7,196 bases of DNA from Waddliaceae bacterium (GTDB lineage Bacteria; Chlamydiota; Chlamydiia; Chlamydiales; SLFE01): positions 1-7,196 of the forward strand of contig SLFE01000131.1 in NCBI GenBank assembly GCA_007124415.1, written 5' to 3'. A model generated the notes under the pieces. It saw nothing but the letters and a program-made list of their open reading frames with translations. It was not told where the DNA came from and ran no database searches. Both the position numbers and the translations under genes were made by a program. Positions within the stretch are counted from its first letter, which is position 1, and each line of letters opens with the position of its first letter. Below are positions 1-6,911 of the stretch, in pieces.

Positions 1-1097
1 CTGCTAAACTAAAGGAGCTTCAGAGGGATTTCAAAGTTCAGCAAACTCAGTATAAAAATGAGAAATACGAAAAGATGACTGTTCTGCTTCAAGGCGAAAT
101 GGCACCCGGCACAATAGTTCACAGGAAAACCGCTGCTGTTATCGTACAGGAAGGGGAGCAGATTACAGATGAAGTCATCGACACAATCGAACATGAAGAA
201 ATCGAAGATCTTCTGATGCCGGAAAGCGATGTTTACAACGTATTAAAACAGATTCTCCGTGATTACGATACGGCGCTCCAATCTCTTGAGATGAAGTATA
301 AAACTGAAGTCGAGCAGCTGCGAAAAGGGGATACGGATCTTGAGCCGGGCATCATTCGCCAGGTAAAGGTTTATATTGCAACGAAAAGAAAATTGGAAGT
401 TGGGGATAAAATGGCGGGACGCCACGGAAATAAGGGCGTTGTGTCCAATATCGTTCCCGAAGCCGATATGCCCTATCTTGAAGACGGGCGCAGCGTCGAG
501 ATCATACTGAATCCACTTGGAATCGCCTCTCGAATGAACCTAGGGCAGGTCTTTGAAACTCATTTAGGATTCGCCGCCAAGAGCGCGGGAGTGTTGATTA
601 AAACACCTGTTTTCGAAGGCTTCCCGGAGCATAAGATCTGGGAAATGATGAAAGAAAACGGACTGCCGGAAGATGGTAAATTCTACTTGTACGATGGCAG
701 AACGGGCGAACGCTTTGATTACTCGACAGTAGTCGGCTACATCTACATGATGAAGCTGGGCCACCTTGTCGCCGATAAGATCCACGCACGTGCTGTCGGC
801 CCCTACTCGCTTGTTACGCAGCAGCCGCTTGGCGGAAAGGCGCAGATGGGTGGCCAGAGGTTTGGAGAGATGGAGGTTTGGGCAGCCGAAGCATATGGCG
901 CAGCTCACTTGCTTCAGGAGCTTCTGACGGTCAAATCCGACGATGTTTCGGGAAGAACGCGCATTTACGAGTCAATCGTAAAAGGTGAAAACACACTAGT
1001 AGCCGGAACGCCGGAGTCTTTTAACGTTTTGATAAAAGAGATGCAGGGTCTCGGTCTCGACATCAAGGCGGAAAGAGTAGAAGAAATAACTTATTAA
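1..1097 (+). CDS. rpoB: DNA-directed RNA polymerase subunit beta, C-terminal part (5'-truncated by window edge)
   Basis: This is the carboxy-terminal 364 residues or so of the beta subunit of RNA polymerase; the frame is open from base 3 and continues to the left of the window. The first 110 residues are charged and helical and correspond to the coiled insertion that precedes the hybrid-binding domain in bacterial beta. The motif GDKMAGRHGNKG (402-437) follows; its two lysines correspond to E. coli K1065 and K1073, which contact the initiating nucleotide and the RNA 3' end. Next come the blocks DMPY, LNPLGIASRMN and ETHLG. The C-terminal clamp domain follows, with DKIHAR (its His matching E. 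coli H1237), SLVTQQPLGGKAQ, GGQRFGEMEVWA, LTVKSDDVSGRT and the terminal PESFNVLIKEMQGLG. The rifampicin-binding region lies upstream and is not in the window. It ends with TAA 23 bases before rpoC and is presumably co-transcribed with it. Family assignment is certain; the motif-to-residue matches are from memory. Confidence 0.98.
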   Translation, partial: AKLKELQRDFKVQQTQYKNEKYEKMTVLLQGEMAPGTIVHRKTAAVIVQEGEQITDEVIDTIEHEEIEDLLMPESDVYNVLKQILRDYDTALQSLEMKYKTEVEQLRKGDTDLEPGIIRQVKVYIATKRKLEVGDKMAGRHGNKGVVSNIVPEADMPYLEDGRSVEIILNPLGIASRMNLGQVFETHLGFAAKSAGVLIKTPVFEGFPEHKIWEMMKENGLPEDGKFYLYDGRTGERFDYSTVVGYIYMMKLGHLVADKIHARAVGPYSLVTQQPLGGKAQMGGQRFGEMEVWAAEAYGAAHLLQELLTVKSDDVSGRTRIYESIVKGENTLVAGTPESFNVLIKEMQGLGLDIKAERVEEITY

Positions 1098-1109
1098 TTT
1101 TCCCATTGT

Positions 1110-1115
1110 AGGAGA
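1110..1115 (+). promoter_or_regulatory. Ribosome binding site of rpoC
   Basis: AGGAGA sits five bases before the ATG at 1121, in the 23-base rpoB-rpoC gap. It fixes the rpoC start at this ATG. I see no promoter or terminator in the gap, which fits a single rpoBC transcript. Confidence 0.85.
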
Positions 1116-1120
1116 CATTC

Positions 1121-4100
1121 ATGGCCGAAGAAACACAGCAGGAACAACAATTTGATAGTTTGACGATTCAGCTCGCTTCGGACGACGTCATTTGTAATGA
1201 ATGGTCGCGGGGCGAAATTAAAAAGCCTGAAACCATCAACTATCGTACTTTCAAACCGGAGAAAGGCGGACTATTTTGCGAGAAGATTTTCGGCCCGACA
1301 AGGGATTGGGAATGCGCTTGCGGCAAGTATAAAAAAATAAAGCACAAAGGCATTGTGTGTGATCGTTGCGGCGTCGAGGTGACGCTTTCCAAGGTCCGAC
1401 GCGAGAGAATGGCCCATATAGACCTGGCCGTTCCGATCGTTCACATTTGGTTTTTTAAAACAATGCCCTCCCGCATCGGAAATCTTTTGGGAATGACAGC
1501 CGGTGATTTGGAAAGAATCATTTATTATGAAGAGTGGGTAGTCACCGAGCCGGGCGAGACCGATCTTGAAAAAAAACAGCTCCTCGACGATGTAGAATTC
1601 CGCGAAGCTCAGGAAAAGTGGGGGCGTGGTTCATTTGTCGCCAAAATGGGCGGAGAAGCGATACAGGATTTACTTCAGTCGGAAGATCTTGCCATTATCT
1701 TAAACGAACTCAAGGAAAAGCTCAGAAAGACCAAGTCCCAACAGGGAAGAATGAAAATTGCCAAGCGGCTCAAGATTGTCGAGAGCTTTATGAGTTCGGA
1801 AAATAAGCCTGAATGGATGGTTATGTCGGCCGTTCCGGTCATACCTCCCGATCTTCGTCCTTTAGTGCCCCTTGACGGAGGACGTTTCGCTACATCCGAC
1901 CTTAACGATCTTTATCGCCGCGTGATCAACCGAAACAACCGTCTTAAGCAGATACTCAAGCTCAAAACTCCAGAAGTGATTGTTCGTAACGAAAAAAGAA
2001 TGCTTCAAGAAGCTGTTGATGCCCTTTTTGACAACGGACGCCACGGCCATCCGGTGATGGGCGCTGGAAACCGTCCGCTCAAGTCTCTCTCAGAAATGCT
2101 CAAAGGTAAATCCGGACGTTTCAGGCAGAACCTGCTGGGTAAACGTGTCGATTATTCCGGCCGTTCTGTGATTATTGTCGGCCCGGAGTTGAAATTCAAT
2201 CAGTGCGGCTTGCCGAAATTGATGGCGCTTGAGCTTTTCGAACCATTCATAGTTAAGCAGCTGAAAGACTTAGGGTACGTTTATACGATTAAATCTGCGA
2301 AGAAAATGATACAAAGGCACGATCCTGAAGTCTGGGACGTCCTCGAGCAGATCATTAAACATCACCCTGTCCTCCTTAATAGGGCGCCGACGCTTCACCG
2401 ATTGGGAATTCAGGCGTTTGAACCTATTCTCATTGAAGGAAAGGCGATTCGAGTCCATCCTCTGGTATGCTCTGCGTTTAACGCCGACTTTGACGGAGAC
2501 CAAATGGCCGTATACGTACCCCTTTCCGTTGAAGCCCAGCTGGAAGCTCGTATGCTGATGATGGCGCCGGACAATATTTTCCTTCCCTCATCAGGAAAGC
2601 CATCGGCCGTTCCGAGTCAGGATATGGCCCTTGGCCTGTATTACTTGATGCACGATCCTATTCATAACCCGGAGGATTTTGGCAACTCTGTTAAAATATT
2701 CCGCGATATGCAGGAGGTTCTGCGCGCACTCAGTTCATCCGGTAGCTATAACTGGTACGAACCTGACGAAAAAGGGAAACAGGATGTCCGTGTCGACCAT
2801 CTTGGCCGAGGACTCAGAATCCATGAACGGATCAAGCTCAGAACAAAAGCGGGTATTATTGAAACAACGCCGGGTCGAGTGATTTTCAATACGATTATTC
2901 CTCAAGAACTCGGATTCCAAAACTACCAGCTTCCCAAGAAGAGGTTGGGAGAGCTTGTTCTCCAGTGCTATAAAAAAGTAGGCCTTGAGAAGACAGTCCG
3001 CTTTCTAGACGACCTTAAGAGCCTTGGTTTCTACGAAGCGACAAAGTCGGGGATTTCGATTGGAATCAGCGACATCAAGGTGCCTCAGAACAAACAAAAA
3101 CTTCTTGATCAAGCGCAAAAACAAGTCAATTCTGTCAAAAAGCAGTATGACGACGGCATCATTACAGACGGAGAGAGAAAATCCAAAGTGATCAATATTT
3201 GGTCTGAGGTGACTGAAAAGATCTCGGATATTCTGTTCGATATGATTTCCAAGATTGAAGACGGTCAGCTCAACTCGCTGTTTATAATGCTCGATTCCGG
3301 AGCCCGGGGTACCAAGTCCCAGATCAAGCAGCTTGGCGGCTTAAGAGGATTGATGGCCAAACCTTCCGGTGAAATTATCGAATATCCGATTAAAACCAAC
3401 TTCCGCGAAGGATTGACTCCGGGACAGTATTTCACTTCCTCTCATGGAGCGCGGAAAGGTCTTTCCGACACCGCCTTGAAGACGGCAGACTCCGGGTACT
3501 TGACTCGAAGACTGGTAGACGTATCTCTGGATGTGATCGTGAACGAAGAGGATTGCGGCACTTTGAACGGAATCGAGGTTTCTGCAATCAAACAAGGTCA
3601 GGAAGAACTTTTACCGATAAAGGATCGTATTTTCGGACGCGCTGTTTGCGACGACATCTACCAGCCGGGCGACAAGTCTAAGCTTCTTGCCAAAGCAGGT
3701 GATGTCTTAACGGTGGAACAAGCGGAAAAAATTGACGATGCAGGTATCGATACAGTAAAAGTCCGCTCCGTACTTACTTGTGAAACAAGATGGGGCGTGT
3801 GTTCGACATGCTACGGCGTCAACCTTGCCAACGGCCGAAATGTAAGCCAGGGTGAAGCGATTGGAATCATCGCCGCCCAGTCCATCGGTGAGCCTGGAAC
3901 TCAGTTGACAATGAGAACATTCCACATCGGAGGTATCGCCTCTGCCAGCATCAGCCCCGAGTTGGTCACTGAAAGCGACGGCATAGTGATCTATACAGAC
4001 GTAAGAACTGTTAGAAATGAGGAAGGCCACTGGGTTGTTCTCAACAAAAACGGAAGTTTGAATATAGTCAGGGACGAGGGACGCTCGCTTGAAGAATACA

Positions 4101-5308
4101 AGCAATTGCTGAGCACCAAATCTATCGAGCCGATGCAAACAATTAACATCGAGCTGGGAACCAGGATCTTCGTTGAAGACGGGGCCAAGATTAAAAAAGG
4201 ACAGAAAATCGGGGAATGGGAACAGCACAACATACCGATTATTTGCGACCGCCCGGGCCATGTCAAGTATGAAGATCTTGTGGAAGGAATTTCAACCGAG
4301 CGTGTGACCAATAAGCAGTCCGGTCAGGTTGAAGTGATTGTTAAGCAGCACCGTGGCGAGCTTCACCCTCAAATTGCCATCTATACCGACAAGGATTTCA
4401 AGGAACTGGTAGGAACTTATCCAATCCCGAGCGGAGCGATCATTGCTGTCGAGGAAAATCAGTACGCATCGGCAGGAACACTGCTGGCCCGTCTACCGAG
4501 GGGTGCGCTGAAAACAAAAGACATTACGGGCGGTTTGCCCCGAGTTGCCGAGCTGCTTGAGGCGCGCAAACCGAAAGATGCTGCCGAGATTGCAAAAATC
4601 GACGGAGTTGTCGACTTCGGAGTGCATAAGAATAAGCGTTTGGTAATCGTTCGCGATGATGTGTCCGGTATGCAGGAAGAACATTTGATACCTCATACAA
4701 AGCACCTGATCGTGCAGAGGGGCGACCACGTGGTCAAAGGGCAGCAGCTGACAGACGGCTCCGTCATACCTCATGAGATACTTGAGGTGTGCGGCGTGCG
4801 CGAGCTGCAGAAATACCTTGTCAACCAGGTGCAGGAAGTTTACCGTCTGCAGGGTGTCGACATCAACGACAAGCATATTGAAATTGTTGTCCGCCAGATG
4901 CTCAAGAAGGTACGCGTGGTCGATCCGGGCGATACCAGCCTTCTCTTCGGCGAGGAAGTCGACAAGAAGCAGTTCGAAGTTGAAAACGAAAAAGTCACCG
5001 CAGAAGGCGGAAAAGCGGCGCAGGCAACGCCTCTTCTTCTCGGAATCACCAAATCGTCTTTGAGCACTGAGTCCTTCATCTCGGCCGCCTCCTTCCAGGA
5101 TACAACACGTATTCTTACCGAGGCTGCTTTCTCAGGGAAGAAGGATTACCTCCGCGGCTTTAAAGAGAATATCATTATGGGACATACAATCCCGGCCGGA
5201 ACCGGATTCGAGCATCACAAGCGAATCCACGCCTACATCGACTCCGCTGCTGCCGAAGACCTCGTTTTCGACTTCGAGTCAGTCGAGCTGGCCACCGCCA
5301 AAAAGTAA
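1121..5308 (+). CDS. rpoC: DNA-directed RNA polymerase subunit beta', complete
   Basis: Complete beta' subunit of 1395 residues, close to the chlamydial and E. coli lengths. It forms the clamp and much of the active centre of RNA polymerase. The N-terminal zinc site has C65, C67, C80 and C83 (1313-1369). The clamp coiled coil that binds sigma lies at about residues 260-307 (DLNDLYRRVINRNNRLK). The catalytic NADFDGDQM (2480-2506) holds the three magnesium-binding aspartates D456, D458 and D460. The F-loop SGARG is near residue 727 and the bridge helix at about 767-801. The second zinc site is C812, C887, C894 and C897. The trigger loop has M931, R932 and H935 (from 3911), and its second half is at 1131-1144. 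The roughly 190 residues between fit the large insertion found in proteobacterial and chlamydial enzymes. The C-terminal block SFISAASFQDTTR is intact. Oddities: Tyr465 replaces a near-universal His just after the catalytic motif, and TPG (766-768) begins the bridge-helix region. Terminated by a hairpin 14 bases downstream. Confidence 0.99.
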   Translation: MAEETQQEQQFDSLTIQLASDDVICNEWSRGEIKKPETINYRTFKPEKGGLFCEKIFGPTRDWECACGKYKKIKHKGIVCDRCGVEVTLSKVRRERMAHIDLAVPIVHIWFFKTMPSRIGNLLGMTAGDLERIIYYEEWVVTEPGETDLEKKQLLDDVEFREAQEKWGRGSFVAKMGGEAIQDLLQSEDLAIILNELKEKLRKTKSQQGRMKIAKRLKIVESFMSSENKPEWMVMSAVPVIPPDLRPLVPLDGGRFATSDLNDLYRRVINRNNRLKQILKLKTPEVIVRNEKRMLQEAVDALFDNGRHGHPVMGAGNRPLKSLSEMLKGKSGRFRQNLLGKRVDYSGRSVIIVGPELKFNQCGLPKLMALELFEPFIVKQLKDLGYVYTIKSAKKMIQRHDPEVWDVLEQIIKHHPVLLNRAPTLHRLGIQAFEPILIEGKAIRVHPLVCSAFNADFDGDQMAVYVPLSVEAQLEARMLMMAPDNIFLPSSGKPSAVPSQDMALGLYYLMHDPIHNPEDFGNSVKIFRDMQEVLRALSSSGSYNWYEPDEKGKQDVRVDHLGRGLRIHERIKLRTKAGIIETTPGRVIFNTIIPQELGFQNYQLPKKRLGELVLQCYKKVGLEKTVRFLDDLKSLGFYEATKSGISIGISDIKVPQNKQKLLDQAQKQVNSVKKQYDDGIITDGERKSKVINIWSEVTEKISDILFDMISKIEDGQLNSLFIMLDSGARGTKSQIKQLGGLRGLMAKPSGEIIEYPIKTNFREGLTPGQYFTSSHGARKGLSDTALKTADSGYLTRRLVDVSLDVIVNEEDCGTLNGIEVSAIKQGQEELLPIKDRIFGRAVCDDIYQPGDKSKLLAKAGDVLTVEQAEKIDDAGIDTVKVRSVLTCETRWGVCSTCYGVNLANGRNVSQGEAIGIIAAQSIGEPGTQLTMRTFHIGGIASASISPELVTESDGIVIYTDVRTVRNEEGHWVVLNKNGSLNIVRDEGRSLEEYKQLLSTKSIEPMQTINIELGTRIFVEDGAKIKKGQKIGEWEQHNIPIICDRPGHVKYEDLVEGISTERVTNKQSGQVEVIVKQHRGELHPQIAIYTDKDFKELVGTYPIPSGAIIAVEENQYASAGTLLARLPRGALKTKDITGGLPRVAELLEARKPKDAAEIAKIDGVVDFGVHKNKRLVIVRDDVSGMQEEHLIPHTKHLIVQRGDHVVKGQQLTDGSVIPHEILEVCGVRELQKYLVNQVQEVYRLQGVDINDKHIEIVVRQMLKKVRVVDPGDTSLLFGEEVDKKQFEVENEKVTAEGGKAAQATPLLLGITKSSLSTESFISAASFQDTTRILTEAAFSGKKDYLRGFKENIIMGHTIPAGTGFEHHKRIHAYIDSAAAEDLVFDFESVELATAKK

Positions 5309-5315
5309 TCATTCG

Positions 5316-5357
5316 AAAAAAGCCGGGACTTCAATGTCCCGGCCTTTCTCACTTTTT
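5316..5357 (+). terminator. Intrinsic terminator of the rpoBC operon
   Basis: A perfect 8-bp stem is formed by GCCGGGAC (5322-5329) and GTCCCGGC (5336-5343), closed by the 6-base loop TTCAAT. It is preceded by six A and followed by a T-rich but interrupted tract (CTTTCTCACTTTTT). It starts eight bases after the rpoC stop. The stem is very G+C rich and the location is right for terminating rpoBC. It isolates the downstream gene from the strong rpoBC transcript, which fits the separate promoter seen at 5364-5393. Confidence 0.87.
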
Positions 5358-5363
5358 CAATAT

Positions 5364-5393
5364 TTGACTTTTTTTTTGCTAATTGCATATAAG
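5364..5393 (+). promoter_or_regulatory. Predicted sigma-70/sigma-66 type promoter of the RasGEF-like gene
   Basis: The -35 box TTGACT (5364-5369) and the -10 box TATAAG (5388-5393) each match consensus at five of six bases and are 18 bases apart. Transcription would start near 5400, giving a short leader that holds the ribosome binding site at 5406-5410. The first half of the spacer is a T tract: nine consecutive T at 5369-5377, of which the first belongs to the -35 box. From general knowledge, chlamydial promoters tolerate or favour A/T-rich spacers. A change in tract length would alter spacer length and could change promoter strength. This is prediction from sequence only. Confidence 0.62.
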
Positions 5394-5405
5394 GATCTCA
5401 ATCAT

Positions 5406-5410
5406 AGGAG
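5406..5410 (+). promoter_or_regulatory. Ribosome binding site that sets the start of the RasGEF-like gene
   Basis: AGGAG lies four bases before the ATG at 5415. The only upstream in-frame ATG, at 5334, is in the loop and stem of the rpoC terminator and upstream of the predicted promoter, so it cannot be the start. The site therefore selects 5415. Confidence 0.8.
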
Positions 5411-5414
5411 ATTT

Positions 5415-6821
5415 ATGCAAATTGAGTGCGATTGGAGATCTTTATATTCCGGCTTTTGCGAGATGTCGGATCCCGTGGATCTGTCACTCAGATATTTCAA
5501 TTCTAAAATAGCTACTCATGAGAAATTTACAGCAATTGAAGGTCTAAAAGACCTTTACATGATCGCGCATATTGAAAAAGACGACGCTCTGTCGGATCAG
5601 GCTAGTGTCTTGCGAAAAGTGTTTCAGCTGAACCCATTCAGCATGGTGGATCTAGAGATAGCAATGATGTTCTCACAGTTTGGGTTTGAACATGACTGGA
5701 GATCATCCGGGATCTATTATGCAAAACTGATAACAACATCAAACGATTTTAATGAGCGGCTGGAGTCTGAATATGGATTGGATAGGTCGCGCGATATCTA
5801 TCATTTTTTGTGTGATCTTATTGCTGATGGCATCACCTCTTCGCCTCTTATATGTTATCGTTCTGTGCAGCTTTGCCATTTGGTTGCGATGAAGGCATTG
5901 CAAGAGAAAAACCCGCAAATTTCTGACGAGCAGCTTTATCTCTTGGCGATTCAAAATGCCGGCAATGAACAAGGTCTTGGCTCTAAAATTACATTTATTA
6001 AATGCTATTCTCACAATCCCATAGCTGTTCAATCTGAATTGATCGACTCTTTTTTTTGGCATTGTCTGGACTATAGGTTTTTTCAATGCTCCTATTTGAT
6101 AGATCCGGAACACAAGAGAGTTGTGGATCGGCTGCGGGGTCGATATTCAAGTGATGAGAAACGATTATTGTACGCGCTAAGAGTTTCCGTCCAGAATACT
6201 TTTCTTTTGACGCGCTCAAACAGGCTGTTGGCTGGCAGGCTTAAATATATAAGCCGGATAATTTCAGAGATTGTTTCATCGAAAAGCGGTTATGACATAT
6301 TCAAATTTATTAAAACAATGAAAAGGAAAAAATTAAAAGTTGTTGAAATCGAAGGCATCATTGAAGACTGGCACGGCAAGTGCCTCGCAAATATCTTGGC
6401 ATTGAACCCTCAAACTTTAACTTCTAGCGACTTTGCCCCCCATGTTAAGATGTCGAATGATATTTACCATTCATTGCGAGGGGAGGCAGCTCTGTCAAAA
6501 AGGCTGACTGATAATTTGCTGAATTTATGCCGCGAAGCGTTAAGAATTAAGAATTTTGATATTGCCATATGCTTATACAACATTTTGCATCCCTTAAATA
6601 ACGAGCTGAATGATATTGCCGAAACATTCAAACGCGGCAACTATCCGGAATCTTTAAGACAAAGCTCAGTTCCGCCGGTTCCGGTCATCGGCTTTATGAT
6701 GAGACGGGTGAAATATGCAGAATCGCAAGGCAAGTTAACGAAATTGGGCAATTTCAGAAGTGCCTTTGAAAGAAGGCAAACGGCGCTAAAGGCAGCATAT
6801 CCGCTCGATAAATGTGACTAG
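5415..6821 (+). CDS. Uncharacterised 468-residue protein with a possible divergent C-terminal RasGEF (CDC25-like) domain
   Basis: The protein has 468 residues; I see no signal peptide or membrane segment, so it is cytoplasmic or secreted by a leaderless route. Residues 1-300 look mainly helical and I do not recognise them. Residues 300-310 are strongly basic (KTMKRKKLK). From about 322 to 460 the order of short blocks recalls eukaryotic RasGEF catalytic domains: LANILAL (324-330), a helix ending in KNFDIAICLYNIL (379-391) like the NNF...AI...L helix, NYPESLR (409-415), then PPVPVIG (420-426) like the PPCVPFFG block of SOS1. A helix with V432, Y434 and E436 and a final NF (446-447) follow. The spacing between NY and PxxG matches the family, but the stretch between the NF helix and NY is about 20 residues shorter. 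RasGEF proteins swap GDP for GTP on Ras-like GTPases, which bacteria lack, so a role in a eukaryotic host is the inference. Composition is more A+T rich than rpoBC. The alignment is by eye; GEF activity is unproven. A generic helical protein is the alternative. Confidence 0.85.
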   Translation: MQIECDWRSLYSGFCEMSDPVDLSLRYFNSKIATHEKFTAIEGLKDLYMIAHIEKDDALSDQASVLRKVFQLNPFSMVDLEIAMMFSQFGFEHDWRSSGIYYAKLITTSNDFNERLESEYGLDRSRDIYHFLCDLIADGITSSPLICYRSVQLCHLVAMKALQEKNPQISDEQLYLLAIQNAGNEQGLGSKITFIKCYSHNPIAVQSELIDSFFWHCLDYRFFQCSYLIDPEHKRVVDRLRGRYSSDEKRLLYALRVSVQNTFLLTRSNRLLAGRLKYISRIISEIVSSKSGYDIFKFIKTMKRKKLKVVEIEGIIEDWHGKCLANILALNPQTLTSSDFAPHVKMSNDIYHSLRGEAALSKRLTDNLLNLCREALRIKNFDIAICLYNILHPLNNELNDIAETFKRGNYPESLRQSSVPPVPVIGFMMRRVKYAESQGKLTKLGNFRSAFERRQTALKAAYPLDKCD

Positions 6822-6858
6822 ACACTGGCATCCCGGAACCTTCCTCCAAATATTCCAA

Positions 6859-6911
6859 AGGGCCGTGGTGCTCTTTTAATAAAACACGGGGTAGAATCTA
6901 GAGGGCCGTGG
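6859..6911. repeat. Pair of 10-base direct repeats with inverted-repeat structure
   Basis: AGGGCCGTGG occurs at 6859-6868 and again at 6902-6911, 43 bases apart. The first copy also pairs with CACGG at 6885-6889 (CCGTG at 6863-6867), around a near-palindromic TTTTAATAAAA. The second copy runs into GGAGG-N10-CCTCC (6910-6929). This lies between the two convergent genes and overlaps the 3' end of the minus-strand frame. It may be a degenerate intergenic repeat or a structured convergent 3' region. No convincing T-run terminator is present on either strand. Confidence 0.5.

Noticed and set aside
564..908. 114-codon open frame on the minus strand inside rpoB
   Set aside because: Antisense to the conserved C-terminal clamp coding sequence, and its translation resembles no family I know.
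1098..1120. Promoter or terminator between rpoB and rpoC
   Set aside because: The gap is only 23 bases, holds a ribosome binding site, and shows no hairpin or -10/-35 pair.
3707..4261. 184-codon open frame on the minus strand inside rpoC
   Set aside because: It lies wholly within the highly conserved trigger-loop and insertion region of rpoC, with no recognisable protein content; it is an antisense shadow.
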